Source: Amaurobius ferox (taxonomy: Eukaryota > Arthropoda > Arachnida > Araneae > Amaurobiidae). From it: DNA of 64,000 bases. The stretch covers positions 139,103,793 through 139,167,792 of the forward strand of contig OX578134.1 in NCBI GenBank assembly GCA_951213105.1. Direction: 5' to 3'. Below the pieces are notes generated by a model. That model saw only the letters and a program-made list of their open reading frames with translations, was not told where the DNA came from and searched no databases. Positions 47,815 through 59,795 of this stretch are shown in pieces; positions within the stretch are counted from its first letter, which is position 1, and every line of letters starts with the position of its first letter. A program made the position numbers and the translations under genes.

Positions 47815-48150
47815 GTTGCAAGCAATCATAAGTCAGTTAGGTGAGTACAGTTGTTTCGAGTGCGTTATAATCCTCCTTCATCAGCAAAAACAGAACAGTA
47901 TGCGCTCGTAATTAGAACAGCGTGCACTCTTAACAAAAACTGAGAGTGAACAGCCATAAACAGTTCGCTCTGAACTATGACTCCTTTAATATACTCTCCA
48001 TAGAACTCTCTAGAAAGGACTTGTATCTCCTAGAATATCCGATATGTCGAGAAAGTTCTAGCACATTCGAAAAATCTCTAAATTAGCGATAAATCGCCAA
48101 ATCTGGCTATCTCGCTCAGAAGGTTAAAATATGATAACCCTACATTCTCG
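47815..48150 (-). mobile_element. solo LTR-like segment related to family D, minus strand
   Basis: Read on the minus strand it has GCCAGATTTGGCGATTTATCG, AGAACTTTCTCG, a TATATTAAAGG TATA-like box and a GC-richer tail. This is the same order as the solo LTRs at 9427 and 14752, but diverged. The edges are approximate; it abuts family B copy 4. Confidence 0.45.
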
Positions 48151-48361
48151 TAATAGGAATGGTTGCTATTAAAGGTGTTTACATCTTGAATAGAGTAATG
48201 GTCTTAAATAGAAGCAAAAGTCCGCTATGTATTATTTGAATAGAGGAAAAGTGAAACGTATTACATATTATTAACAATATATAAGGTAAACTAATATGTG
48301 TTTAAATTAAATTATACTTTTAGCTCATTTTGGGACTATTCGTGCTCTTTTACATTCTTTT

Positions 48362-48749
48362 TTAACACTTCACAACATAGTTGAAAAGTGCATATCACTT
48401 TATTCATTCTGTCTGTCTGTCTGTTCGTTAGCATGATAACTGATGTAAAAATGACTATCAAAATGAAATTTTAGTATGTTGTTCAGACGCTCCGTGGAAC
48501 ATACGGGAATATGTGTTTGTGTGTGTGTGTAAATGAATAATATCACCCAATTAGTTTTGGACTGAACCCGGATTGAAAGAATGAGATATATTGAAACTTA
48601 TGGTCCTAAGTTTATAAACCTAAGTTTTCAGACATTTTTTAAGCGAAGTTAAAATTTACAAATTGTTTCGAAAATTTTAGAAAATATTCAAATTATCCCA
48701 TAAAATATATTAAAATTTTTTTAGCAAAATATGTCCGGTAGCTTTTTAA
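48362..48749 (-). mobile_element. family C element, copy 2 (3' fragment)
   Basis: On the plus strand it begins with the terminal palindrome CACTTCACAAC-ATA-GTTGAAAAGTG, then (GTCT)n, ATGTTGTTCAGACG and GAACCCGGATTGAA. It ends abruptly at 48749, where copy 3 starts in the opposite orientation. A short (GT)n sits at 48514-48530. Confidence 0.85.
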
Positions 48750-50044
48750 ACAAGATAGATCAATCATGCATAAAGCATTGATTATGAAACACTTTTCAAC
48801 TGCAATGCAAGTTTATTTAAACATCTTTAAATTTAAAATATTTTTAAAGTTATCACAATACTACCCTAATGTATTATATTTGAAAACTTGAAACTTCATC
48901 GAAGAAATGAACTTTATTCAAATGGCGTCATTGAAATAGACATCGCATGGCTCTCTATGTAAAAACAGTAAATATTTCATTCATCCACCTTTATTCCATT
49001 CCTTTCATTCATCACAATACTACAATATTTTTTTTACTTAACTTAAAACCATGGAGATAGAAGTAATTTAACTCTATACTTAAAACTTCATCGAAAAAGT
49101 CTGCTATGAAATCGTTTGCTTCTCTATGTAAAATCCATGAATGTTTCATTCATATCAGCTATATTGCAGACTTCAGAGCTAAATAATTTTGCGTTAAAGA
49201 AATTTAGCATTTCTTAAACAACTCATCTTACAGCTTGATGTGTTTACATTCTCCATAAGAAAATTAAGCTTCGTTGTAGAAATATTCAAAGTTTGATGAT
49301 CATTTAAACTCAAATACTATATTGTAATTGCGTTGTTTCAGAATATAGATGCACAGAAATTAAGCAAAAGTAAAGCGGTTTTAGGACGGATACAACACTA
49401 TATATAAATTAAAAATAACTTTAAAAATGACGATTTTGACACAAGATGGATTTCATTGATCATTTGAACACAAACATATTGTAATTGCGTTGTTTCAGAA
49501 TATAGATGCACAGAATCTAAATAAAAATAAAGCGGTTTTAAGACGGATACAAGACTAAAAATAAATTAAGAAGAACTTTAAAAATCACGATTTTGACACA
49601 ATATGGGTGCCATATTTTATTTTGAAGTGGGTCATGTGATCTCTTCATGTAACATGGGTGTAATTATTATTTTAATGTTTCTTTAAAAAAATTACCGAAT
49701 ATATTTTGCTGACATTTTTTGCATATTTTTTATGCGATGATTTGAATATTTCCTGAAACTTTTGAAGCATTTTGTGAATTTTAAATTCGCTTAAAATTTT
49801 TTTGAAAAATTAGATCCCATAGGGTTCAATGTATTTCATTTCTCCGATCCGGGTTCAATCCTAAACTACTTGGGTGATATTATTCACTTATATTCCCATA
49901 GATCCCACACACCGTCTGAACAACATACTAAATTTTTATTTTGATAAAGTCATTTTCACGGCAGTAATCGTGCGAAAGGACAGACAGACATACAGACAGA
50001 ATGAACAATCATAAACACTTTTCAACTAAGCTGTAAAGTACTAA
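48750..50044 (+). mobile_element. family C element, copy 3
   Basis: It begins ACAAGATAGATCAATCATGC and is collinear with copy 1 up to the terminal CACTTTTCAACT-AAG-CTGTAAAGTA. It contains an internal 157-bp tandem duplication (unit starts ATTGTAATTGCGTTGTTTCA at 49321 and 49478) and a short GACA tract (49979-49998). Confidence 0.88.
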
Positions 50045-50639
50045 AAATGCATGTTATAAGTGCCAACTTAAAAATTGTAACTACTATATTTACACATACG
50101 TTAATTTTAAAGTACGTAAAACATGTATATCTTCTGATAAAATTAGTCTTCTACGGTTTCAACAGAGACAACACAATAATATTTCTGCTGTATTTTGTCC
50201 ATGAAATACGTAGAAGAACGCATCAGGCATTTTGTATTACATAGTTCAATTGTTTGTTTTGCAGGTGTAATCCATTCAGTGGAAAGTATTTTAGCAGTGA
50301 GAACACATTATGGATACTGAGTTCCCAATTCGTTCGATCTGAAATATCTGACGGTTCCATATTTCTGAATTTTTAAGTATTTGAATGCATTTTGTAGTTT
50401 CTACAAAACGAATTTCCCATTGGTTCCATATAATGTACGTGTTCTCTCATCATAATGTTCGATCATGTACAAAGTGCAGCGTTTGGCAGCGAGTATTTGT
50501 GACTATGAACAGCGAGAATATAGTATAACATTTCAGCTTCTTACAGTCTGAGCACAATTTTCTAGACCTTTGATGCCGACTACGAGGCAAAATCGACTCT
50601 AACGATTACCACAGATATTTCCAAAATCGCATTCCCTTA
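50045..50639. other. AT-rich stretch, no gene seen
   Basis: No recognised feature. Confidence 0.4.
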
Positions 50640-51100
50640 TGTTTTATTAATTGATTGACCCGCTTATCAAATTTAAAGTATTTATCTTTACGATCACCTT
50701 TCGAACGTTTCGGTGAGGAGCAACCTCCTTCTCTCCCTCTACAGAACATTTTTGAAAATCTCGATTTTCCCTTAATCTTACGATTGACCCGTGTATAAAA
50801 TTTCAAGGATATATCTCATTTAAAATAAATATTTTTTCACTTATCACGGATATAAAAAATTTTGGTGTTTTGGGCACTTCTAAAGAACCAAATATTGTAA
50901 AACTTAAACTGTACGCTTTCTTCCTTTCGAACTATTTACCCTCACACCCAAGTTTTAATTTACGTTTGATCGTGAGGTATATTTTCATTTATTTCACCTT
51001 TAGGACGTTTTGGTGTGTAGCATCTCTCTTTTTACCAAATACTTTTGAAAAATTCAAAGGATTTTTCAAAGGATTTTATTGAATAAATGACCGGTGTAAA
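50640..51100. repeat. diverged repeat, 2-3 copies
   Basis: CACCTTTCGAACGTTTCGGT..GAGCA (50695) matches CACCTTTAGGACGTTTTGGT..TAGCA (50995). The trailer TTGACCCGTGTATAAAATTT recurs in variant form near 50656, 50783 and 51083. Old tandem units of about 130-300 bp. Confidence 0.55.
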
Positions 51101-52316
51101 ACTTTTCAAATCACCAATTACTGCTGTAGGGACAAAATGATTTTTTTTAAATACCATAAGCGTAGCTAGACATTTTGATTTCGACAATTTAATACAAGAA
51201 AATTTTAATTTTTTCATTTTTGTGAATTACTCTCCTTGTCTTTCAAAAATTGATTTTCAAGATTTTTTTTGTATGTTTATTTATATAATTAACATAAAAA
51301 TGTTTCAATAAATCTTAAATTAAATTTTTGGTAGATAAATGGAGCGTTACTATTATAATAGTGTTTTAAAAGTAGATGGTTTTCCTGTCATATTACACAA
51401 ACACTATTTTTATATTTCACATCCCATTAATTTATTATACCTTTATATGAAATTTCCTTATAATGAATCTAACCATTCTTTGCGAATTTAGCCGTCTTAA
51501 CCATTCCTTAAATCTTCGATCAAAGAGTTAATGAAATCCGTTAAAATTCAGCCATTCCCACCTTTAAGGCATGTATGGCCCTCTGCCGGCGTTTACAAAG
51601 TGTTCTTAAATCTAAGGATAATTTCCTAGAGGAAGGCAAATGGTTCTCACATTTACTCTACTGATTGCCAAATGGTTTTGAATTCTAAATTAGTCAGAAA
51701 ATAATTACAATTTACGGAAATTATTTGCAAATACTATGTTAAGAACGGTTTAAAAGAATGTGGAAAATAATTAATAAATTTCATAGCCGCGTTATTTTAG
51801 AATATGCCGTGAAGATATAATTTGTAACAGCATGCATGAGGTTAGTGGTAGAAATAGTCAAAAATATTTATTTACAATTATTTATTAATAGATTTCGAAA
51901 ATGATCTAGGGACAATCGATAGGATTATTAATTAAAACGTTATATAATTGCTGTTCTAGAAACATCTCGAATGAATATCATTCCACATTTTACATTTATG
52001 CATTCGTGGTATTGGTGAATTAAATTTAAATAAACTTTTCATTGATATATTAAAATGTACTGTTTCCAGCCCTGATGTATTGAGAGGTTACGATTGCAAG
52101 CAAATCAAAAACAATGTATTCCAATCTTGTGTTTTCGTCTGATGAATAAGGATTTTTAGAATTCAAATAATTAGTTGCTTCTATTTTTACATTTATTCCC
52201 ATTTCCCCATTGTATCATGAATGTTTATGACTTATTGTGTATATGTTATAATTTGAAGTAAGGTAGGGCTTTTATCCGAAAATAAAATTTCTGCAAAATG
52301 TATCATTACTCTTGTT
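51101..52316. other. AT-rich stretch, no gene seen
   Basis: 51540-51610 is GC-richer (CCATTCCCACC...CCCTCTGCCGGCG) but unassigned. Confidence 0.4.
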
Positions 52317-53659
52317 TTAACACTTTACAACATAGTTGAAAAGTGTTTATGACTTTGTTCATTATGTCTGTCGGTCTGTCTGTCTATCTGTGTGTCTGTC
52401 TGTCCGTTAGCACAATAACTGCCGTAAAAATGACTTTATCAAAATGAAATTTTAGTATGTTGTTCAGACGGTCTGTGGGATCTATGGGACTATAAATGAA
52501 TAATATCACCCAATTACTGTTGGATTGAACCCAGGTTGAAAAAATGCAATACATTGAACCCTATGGGACTTAATTTTTCAAACATTTTCTAAGCGAATTT
52601 CAAATTCACAAATTGCTTCGAAAGTTTTAGGAAATATTCAAATTATCCCATAAAATATATAAGAAAAAAAATCAGCAGAATATATTTAGTAGATTTTTAA
52701 ATAAAACTTAAAATAATAATTGCACTCTTTATATGAAGAGATCACGTGACCATTATATAAAGAGATCACGTGACCATTATATAAAGAGATCACCTGACCC
52801 ATTAAAAATAAAATATGGCATCCATCTTGTGTCAAAATCGTGATTTTTAAAGTTCTTTTTAATTCATATTTAATGTTGTAACCGTCCTAAAACCGTTTTT
52901 TTTTTGCTTAAATTCTGTGGATCTACATACTGAAACAACGCAATTACAATGTATTTCAATTTAAATGATCATCAAACTTTGATTATTCCTAAAACGAACT
53001 CTAACTTTCACTTATGAATAATGTAAACACCAAAATATGTAGAATGAGTTGTATAAGAATTGCTGCACTTTTTACTGCAAAATTATTTATCTCAAGGAGG
53101 CTGCAATATAGCTGATATGAATGAAACATTTTACAAAGCGATGCTGACGATGTTTTCGATGAAGTTTTAAGCATAGAGTTAAATTACTTATACCTCCATG
53201 GTTTTAAGTTTTTAAATCAAGTAAATTATTATAGTATTGTGATGAATGAAAGGAGTGGGAAAAGGTTTATGAATGAAATGCTGCTTTTACATAAAGAGCC
53301 AGGCAATTTATATTTCGTTGACGGCATTTGAATAAAGTTCATTTGTTTTCGAAGAAGTTTTCAAATATAATAAATTATTGTAGTATTATGATAATTTTAA
53401 AAATATTACCGAGGAATGTATTGCCTTTTAGAAATGTTTAAACCAGGCAATTTATATTTCAATGCCGTCATTTGAATGAAGTTTTTTTTTTCGATGAAGT
53501 GTTAAGTTTTCAAATACAATAAATTAATGTAGTATTGTGATAATTTTAGAAATATTACCAATGAATGTATAGCATTTAAGAGATGTTTAAATAAAATGGC
53601 ATTGAAGTTGGAAAGTGTTTCATAATCAATGATTTATGCATTATAGATTTTTCTTGTTA
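52317..53659 (-). mobile_element. family C element, copy 4 (full length)
   Basis: On the plus strand it runs from the terminal palindrome (CACTTTACAAC-ATA-GTTGAAAAGTG), through (GTCT)n at 52366-52410 and GTTCAGACGGTCTGTGG, to the opposite end ATCAATGATTTATGCATTAT and TTTTTCTTGTTA. Its length is 1343 bp, matching copy 1 (1342 bp). A 24-bp triplication around GAGATCACGTGACCATTATA lies at 52730-52801. Confidence 0.88.
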
Positions 53660-54081
53660 TTTTGTTGTTTTCTCAGTCTATTATTTGAAGAACGTATTGT
53701 TTACCAGAAAACATTTTTAATTTGAGATTTGTACTAGAAGCATGTTATATGGCCTCTGAATAATATTATAAAAGAAACAATATTGTAAAAAAAAAAACAT
53801 ACTGGCCACAGTTTTATATTTCTTTTAGAGGCATAGGTCTTAGCAAGTTAGTCGGGGGTATTAAGACTTTTCGTATTGTTGCGATGTAAAACAGTTACTG
53901 TCTTTTGGTTCTTAGATGGATTTATTTTCTTAAGCATGGTAGAGATAGAATTTTTATAATGATGATAATATACATATAATATTAGTAGAAAACAGTATTA
54001 TTTTATCACTGCATAAATGAATATGGTAGAGGATTTCCTTTGCTATTCTGTTCTGTTACGGCTAATATACGATATGTCTTA
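53660..54081. other. no gene seen
   Basis: If the relic at 54082-54277 is a transposase start, its body should lie here on the minus strand, but nothing readable remains. Confidence 0.35.
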
Positions 54082-54277
54082 ATTAGATTTGCTATTTTCA
54101 GTTGGGATTTCTATGTCCTCATCTGAAATTTATGGTTCTGTTATACGTATTGTTTGATTCACCTGATTCAAATTGAGGAACACAATATACATCATCTTCC
54201 ATATCTTCACTTTCAGTACGTCATTTTCTCAAAACATTACGAATTTCTTCATCGATTAAACACAGCCTTTTATCATC
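54082..54277 (-). pseudogene. acidic N-terminal transposase-like relic (piggyBac-like?)
   Basis: The minus strand reads DDKRLCLIDEEIRNVLRK, a TGA, RTESEDMEDDVYCVPQFESG and ESNNTYNRTI. After a one-base shift it continues ISDEDIEIPTENSKSN. The pattern L-x-D-E-E-I followed by clusters of Asp/Glu/Ser is typical of the disordered acidic N-terminus of piggyBac-family transposases, and codon content is unlike the surrounding AT-rich frames. Visible damage is one stop and one frameshift. The catalytic domain is not seen, so the family name is inference; another transposase or a host protein is possible. Confidence 0.45.
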
Positions 54278-55056
54278 TCTAATTCACATAAAAATATTTA
54301 AAATGGTGACAAAAATACGAATATCAGTTGCTTTTAAGTACAGTATCGCAAATTTATTGACTTATAATTGAAATATCGCTATTTAATATAACGTTATGTG
54401 TATCAAATGTAAAAAATTATAGCACTAGATTGATTAAACACGACATATCAAACTATCTATGGCATTGTTTGGGTGAAAAATATTGTTATCTATTAAAAAG
54501 TAATTTCTTATTTAAGTACTTAATCTGTTTGAAGAATGCATGAAGTTTCAAAGCTTAACACAAAAAAATTAGCTGGTGATCCCATTCCAAAAATTAAAAA
54601 AAGGGACGTCTAACCGGATTAGAGATGGTACGAAAGCTAACAATGAATTATTTTCATCTATAAGTTTACAATATAATGTAAACTGGGTATCAGTAATTTA
54701 TGTCCTGAAAATGTACTTGGTGCTAACATATTAAAAGTTTATGTCTGATGAAAGCAGTAATCTGTCTTCAGACTTTGCGAACTCCTTGGAGATTATCAGA
54801 GACCTCACATAAGTCCGTTGTTTACTGGTTAGAATATTATGCCAGAGAGCAACAAGTATATCCTACATCTAAGAAATGGAAATTAATAATGTTGTTTGAC
54901 CATTGTTGCTGATCAATTGTTGCTATTCAAACAACATTGATTTAAGGAATTGTTTAAGATTATTGATTTAAATTACATTTATTACATCTGTAAAAATTAC
55001 AAGTTTGAAATCAGGACATAGTTTGTAATAAAATGGTTGATAATTGTATTTATTGT
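54278..55056. other. AT-rich stretch, no gene seen
   Basis: No recognised feature. Confidence 0.4.
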
Positions 55057-55314
55057 ATCAAATTGTTTGGATAGACATTTCTAACGTTGGATGAACTGGG
55101 GTTTCTTCAGAACTCAGGAGTAGTTCTAATGTCATTGTTTCATCAAATTGTTTGGATAGACATTTCTAACGTTGGATGAACTGGGGCTTCTTCAGAACTC
55201 AGGAGCAGTTCTAATGTCATTGTTTCATCAAATTGTTTGGATAGACATTTCTAACGTTGGATGAACTGGGGCTTCTTCAGAACTCAGGAGCAGTTCTAAT
55301 GTCATTGTTTCATC
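55057..55314. repeat. 85-bp tandem repeat, 3 copies
   Basis: ATCAAATTGTTTGGATAGAC starts units at 55057, 55142 and 55227. The copies are almost identical (GGGGTTT/GGGGCTT and AGTAG/AGCAG differences). Each holds a small hairpin AGAACT...AGTTCT. Confidence 0.95.
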
Positions 55315-57553
55315 TAGATGATAAATGAATTTGAAAACCTATTAGAGATGCATTCAATTTATCTTAAAACCACTCACGATACTTTACGTAACTTACATTT
55401 CCAGATATATCTATTTTATATAAAGTGATACATTTAATTCATTATAGCAGAGATACATTCTTATGCTGCTCCATACATCGCAAATATAGAATTTCTTACT
55501 TTCCACACTTGAACACTCTGCTTATATATTTTATAAAACCTTTGGGATTTACTACTGTATAAAACTACAATAACATTACTCGAGTTATAAATTTCGTCTC
55601 TACGATAAAATGATTTATTTAGAACCCATCCGCTTTTTCAAAAGGAATCTAAAATATCTAAATTCAATCAGTCATGTCTTTGAAAAATAGTTTGGGCAGG
55701 CATAAAGAAATAAATTCTCATTTATAACGTATTTTCCGCATTACCCTTTAAGTTATAGGTAAGTTCTTCCCATCATTTATATGTAAATTTCATTACTTTC
55801 TTGACAGCTAGGTATACAGATGTGTCTGCAGTGAAGTACATAAACATGCAAGACTGCACGTAAACATGCAAGACATCTTTGCATGAAGTCATAGGTATTT
55901 CAATTGGAAGTTAAGCTGTATAACTTTATTTATAAACGTAAGTAATAGATATAGAAATAAAATCTCATGTAGAGCCCAAATACATCCGTGCATGCTGAAT
56001 ATACCCTTAAAGTGGATCAAGTACCTTGCTAAATTGAGCTTATTCGCTAAACTTCGCGTGATTAGTAAGAAATAATGGTTTGATGATAACGTGATTAACA
56101 ATTTGTTTATACCCTTTTATATGATATTTACGTAAAATAAATCTCGAGAATGTCTCTTTATTGATTCCTCAATGTGATATTTTTATCTTATTGTATCATT
56201 GGCTCTCTTTTGTGATAAATATTATATACTTTATAAATAGTCTGATGTCGTGTCAAGATAAGGTCTAAAGTCTGAAATTAGAGACCGTACATTTATCAAG
56301 TGTTGAAATACGTATTTATTTTATACACTAGAATTTTCAATCACATTCGGATGTTCGTAGAATGTCGGGGCCGAACAAATAAATATTGAAACTCCCTACT
56401 TTTGGATTTCGCCCTTTTCTACCAACTGATCTACCCAAGCTCTGGTTTGAGCCCACACTAGTCCATATGATAAATTAGCATAAACATTTTTTCATGTTTA
56501 TAAACATTTAAATACATATTTTATATTATTTTATTTGAGACAAAATGAGCTGTCGTTCTTACAAGTTCTCAAAGATCAACATATGACTAAGATCCACCAT
56601 TTCCTACCCTTGTGATAGAAAATTGAAAATCAATAATACTAATGTAATTTTCAGTTGTTGCATTATAGACAAATTTATTATTTTAAAAACAATTTGTAGT
56701 ATAGGCATATTTAAATCTCATTAGCAATCAATAAACTACTTGAGTTTGTCTATTTTTAAGTAATTGTGAAAAAAACATATTTTCCTAATTTGTTTCAGAA
56801 TTATTATCGTCGTATGAAGCTTTTAGGAGTAGAAAAATATTAACTTATTGCCTGACTAAAACACAAATACATGCAAATTGAGTCATGTATGTTTTTGCCA
56901 AGAGTGTTCGAAATCCTTAGAGTCATCAGAATTATGTAGTCTAGTTTAACACAACTCAACAATACTTAATTTTTACGTTTTGTTATGAGTAATAATAATA
57001 ATTGTTTTTATGATATGGATTAGTCATCAATTATAAAATTGTAAATTTGGGTGTAGTAGGAATATGAATGCAAAATCTATTATTTAGGCATTTATTTACA
57101 ATAAAAATGCAATAATTAGTGATTTGGCGAGATGCGCTCATATTTAGTTTACCCTCATCCGTTTTCATATTTTGAAATATATAATTGGAATACATTTTGG
57201 GGATGATCAATTTATGCAAAAATATAATATATAATAGTTATTGATGCATGAGTAATCATATACATGTATACGATGATATAATAAATTTACATATACATTA
57301 TATTAAATTCACTTTACTGTATAGTGTGCTTGCCCACTTTTATAAAACATAATTACTAAATACATAAGTATAATAACCATTAAAATTAAAAAAAACAAGG
57401 GACGTGTAACGGCTATTTCTGTCAAGTTTGTAAATGAACATTCTTACATTTAATTAAATATAGTTTAATAAATAATTTATTATTTATTTTCGGATTATCA
57501 ATGTCTCCTTTCAGCCTAGTCAATGATACGTTTATAATCCCTCCCCACCTCCT
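55315..57553. other. AT-rich stretch, no gene seen
   Basis: No coding, RNA or repeat signal that I could support. Confidence 0.45.
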
Positions 57554-58342
57554 GCGCAAAAGTATATTCTTTATGACTTCAAAAGTATATTCTTTGTGGC
57601 GCAAAAATATATTTTTTATGACTTCAAAAGTATATTCTTTGTGACGCAAAAGTATATTCTTTATGACTTCAAAAGTATATTTTTTGTGACGCAAAAGTAT
57701 ATTTTTTATGACTTCAAAAGTATATTCTTTGTGACGCAAAAGTATATTCTTTATGACTTCAAAAGTATATTCTTTGTGGCGCAAAAGTATATTTTTTATG
57801 ACTTCAAAAGTATATTCTTTGTGACACAAAAGTATATTCTTTATGACTTCAAAAGTATATTTTTTGTGACGCAAAAGTATATTCTTTATACTTCAAAAGT
57901 ATATTCTTTGTGACGCAGAAGTATATTCTTTATGACTTCAAAAGTATATTCTTTGTGACGCAAAAGTATATTCTTTATGACTTCAAAAGTATATTCTTTG
58001 TGACGCAGAAGTATATTCTTATTCTTTATGACTTCAAAAGTATATTCTTTGTGACGCAAAAGTATATTCTTTATGACTTCAAAAGTATATTCCTTGTGAC
58101 GTAAAAGTATATTCTTTATGACTTCAAAAGTATATTCCTTGTGACGCAAAAGTATATTCTTTATAACTTCAAAAGTATATTCTTTGTGACGCAAAAGTAT
58201 ATTCTTTATGACTTCAAAAGTATATTTTTTGGGACGCAAAAGTATATTCTTTATGTCTTCAAAAGTATATTCATTGTGACGCAAAAGTATATTCTTTATG
58301 ACTTCAAAAGTATATTCTTTGTGACGCAAAAGTATATTCTTT
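57554..58342. repeat. 45-bp minisatellite, about 17 copies
   Basis: The unit is two similar halves of 22-23 bases, each containing AAAGTATATTCTTT, one flanked by GTGACGC and the other by ATGACTTC. Because 45 is a multiple of 3 and the unit lacks stops in several frames, both strands stay open over long runs (15-residue repeats RHKEYTFEVIKNILL on minus and TQKYILYDFKSIFFV on plus). I treat these frames as by-products. One unit near 57885-57900 is shortened and one near 58015-58030 carries an insertion. Confidence 0.95.
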
Positions 58343-59269
58343 TGACTAGTTAGGAGTAATTAAAAATGTGTTTTTATCATATAGTGAATTCTAGTGTTGC
58401 CCTAATTATTTCACTGTGATAAAAATATGAGCACATTTTAATGTCGAAAGTAAATTCTAAATGAGTACTTAGTCATAACACATAGGTTTATCAGCGCACA
58501 TAATTTAAAGAACATAATACTTTAATATGGATGTCATTTTGAAAGGGGATGCTTTAATATTTTACATATTTAATCAGTGAAAAAATAATCTCACTTACCT
58601 AAATTTTAAACTTCAATTTCTTTGTATGGCTAATAAAAAATGGTTGGCTCAAATAATGCACAGATAAATTTCAATATCCAATATATAAATTAAAAGGCAA
58701 TGCTCATTGTATTGCGTCTGATTATTATACCAGTAATTTATTAAACTTCTCAAATATATTTAATAACACACTTTATTATCAACTGCTTATTAATTTTGAT
58801 AATAATATGCGTAGCTAAGCATTTAAGTATTAATTTCAATCTTCGCTATGTATAAAAATTTTCATAATAAACGTGCCCAGTTAATTAGAAGCAGTTCACT
58901 CTATATTTTTTTTTTACAAGAGGAAGGTTTTTTATCTTTTTGAAACACATCTAAAGATAACGACCTGGGTCCAATAATGTTCATAGGTTGTTATTTTCCA
59001 GGAAGAATTGTCCTTCGTTTTAATTAAGGAATGTACAATATATTTGACTAGTAATAAACTGGATAGAACTGAAAATGATTTATACAGAATTGGATACAGG
59101 AAATGAAACAATAAATCTGCTCCGTTTTTTAATTAACATAAGTTTTATTTCATATGTCTTTTAAATTGAACTTAATTTAAATTTTTAATATATTATTTTC
59201 TTGAAAAAAAGGAAAAGGCCATATTTATTAATAGAATCTAAGTTTAATCATATAAATCCAACTTAGTCA
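58343..59269. other. AT-rich stretch, no gene seen
   Basis: No recognised feature. Confidence 0.4.
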
Positions 59270-59795
59270 GATTGACAGATAAAGGGACATCTCCAGAGGT
59301 CAAACTACTGAAAGTAGGAATTTGAAACTTTGCATACACATGGAACTTGGCAACTAAATAATGGAAAAAAAATCTAAAATCGTGGAATTCTATTCTGAAA
59401 ATTTTAAAAATTTCATTTTTTTTTTTAAATTTCCATGTTAAACAGATGAGACCCTTACTGCATGGCTAAGAGACACTTACACAGTAAAACTAATGAAGGT
59501 AGGAACTTTAAACTTCGAGTTAACGTGAGACTTGGCTCCTTGAAAATAGGAAAATCTTAAAATTTTGGACTTTCGTTAGAAAAATTTAAAAATCGTGGAA
59601 CTTTTTATATATAAAACAGCTGTTTGAGATTTTAGGGACTGACTAAGACTTCCACAGTCCAATATACTGAAGGTTGATCCTTGAAACATTGCATGCACAT
59701 GAGACTTTATCCATAAATAACGAGAAAAATCTAAACTTTTGGATTTATTTTCTGTAAATTTTATAAATAGTGAGATTTTTCGTTCTAACATTCTT
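59270..59795. repeat. diverged tandem repeat, 3 copies of about 180 bp
   Basis: The marker GAA(A/G)GTAGGAA.TTGAAAC falls at 59309, 59493 and 59669. It is followed in each by ...CA(C/T)A(T/C)G.(G/A)ACTTGGC, then AAAATCTAAA.T and AAATTT..AAAT. Copies are old. Confidence 0.75.

Noticed and set aside
57422..58353. Long repetitive open frames on both strands (15-residue repeats)
   Set aside because: They follow from a 45-bp unit that happens to lack stops; frames break at irregular units and no start or splice context supports a gene.
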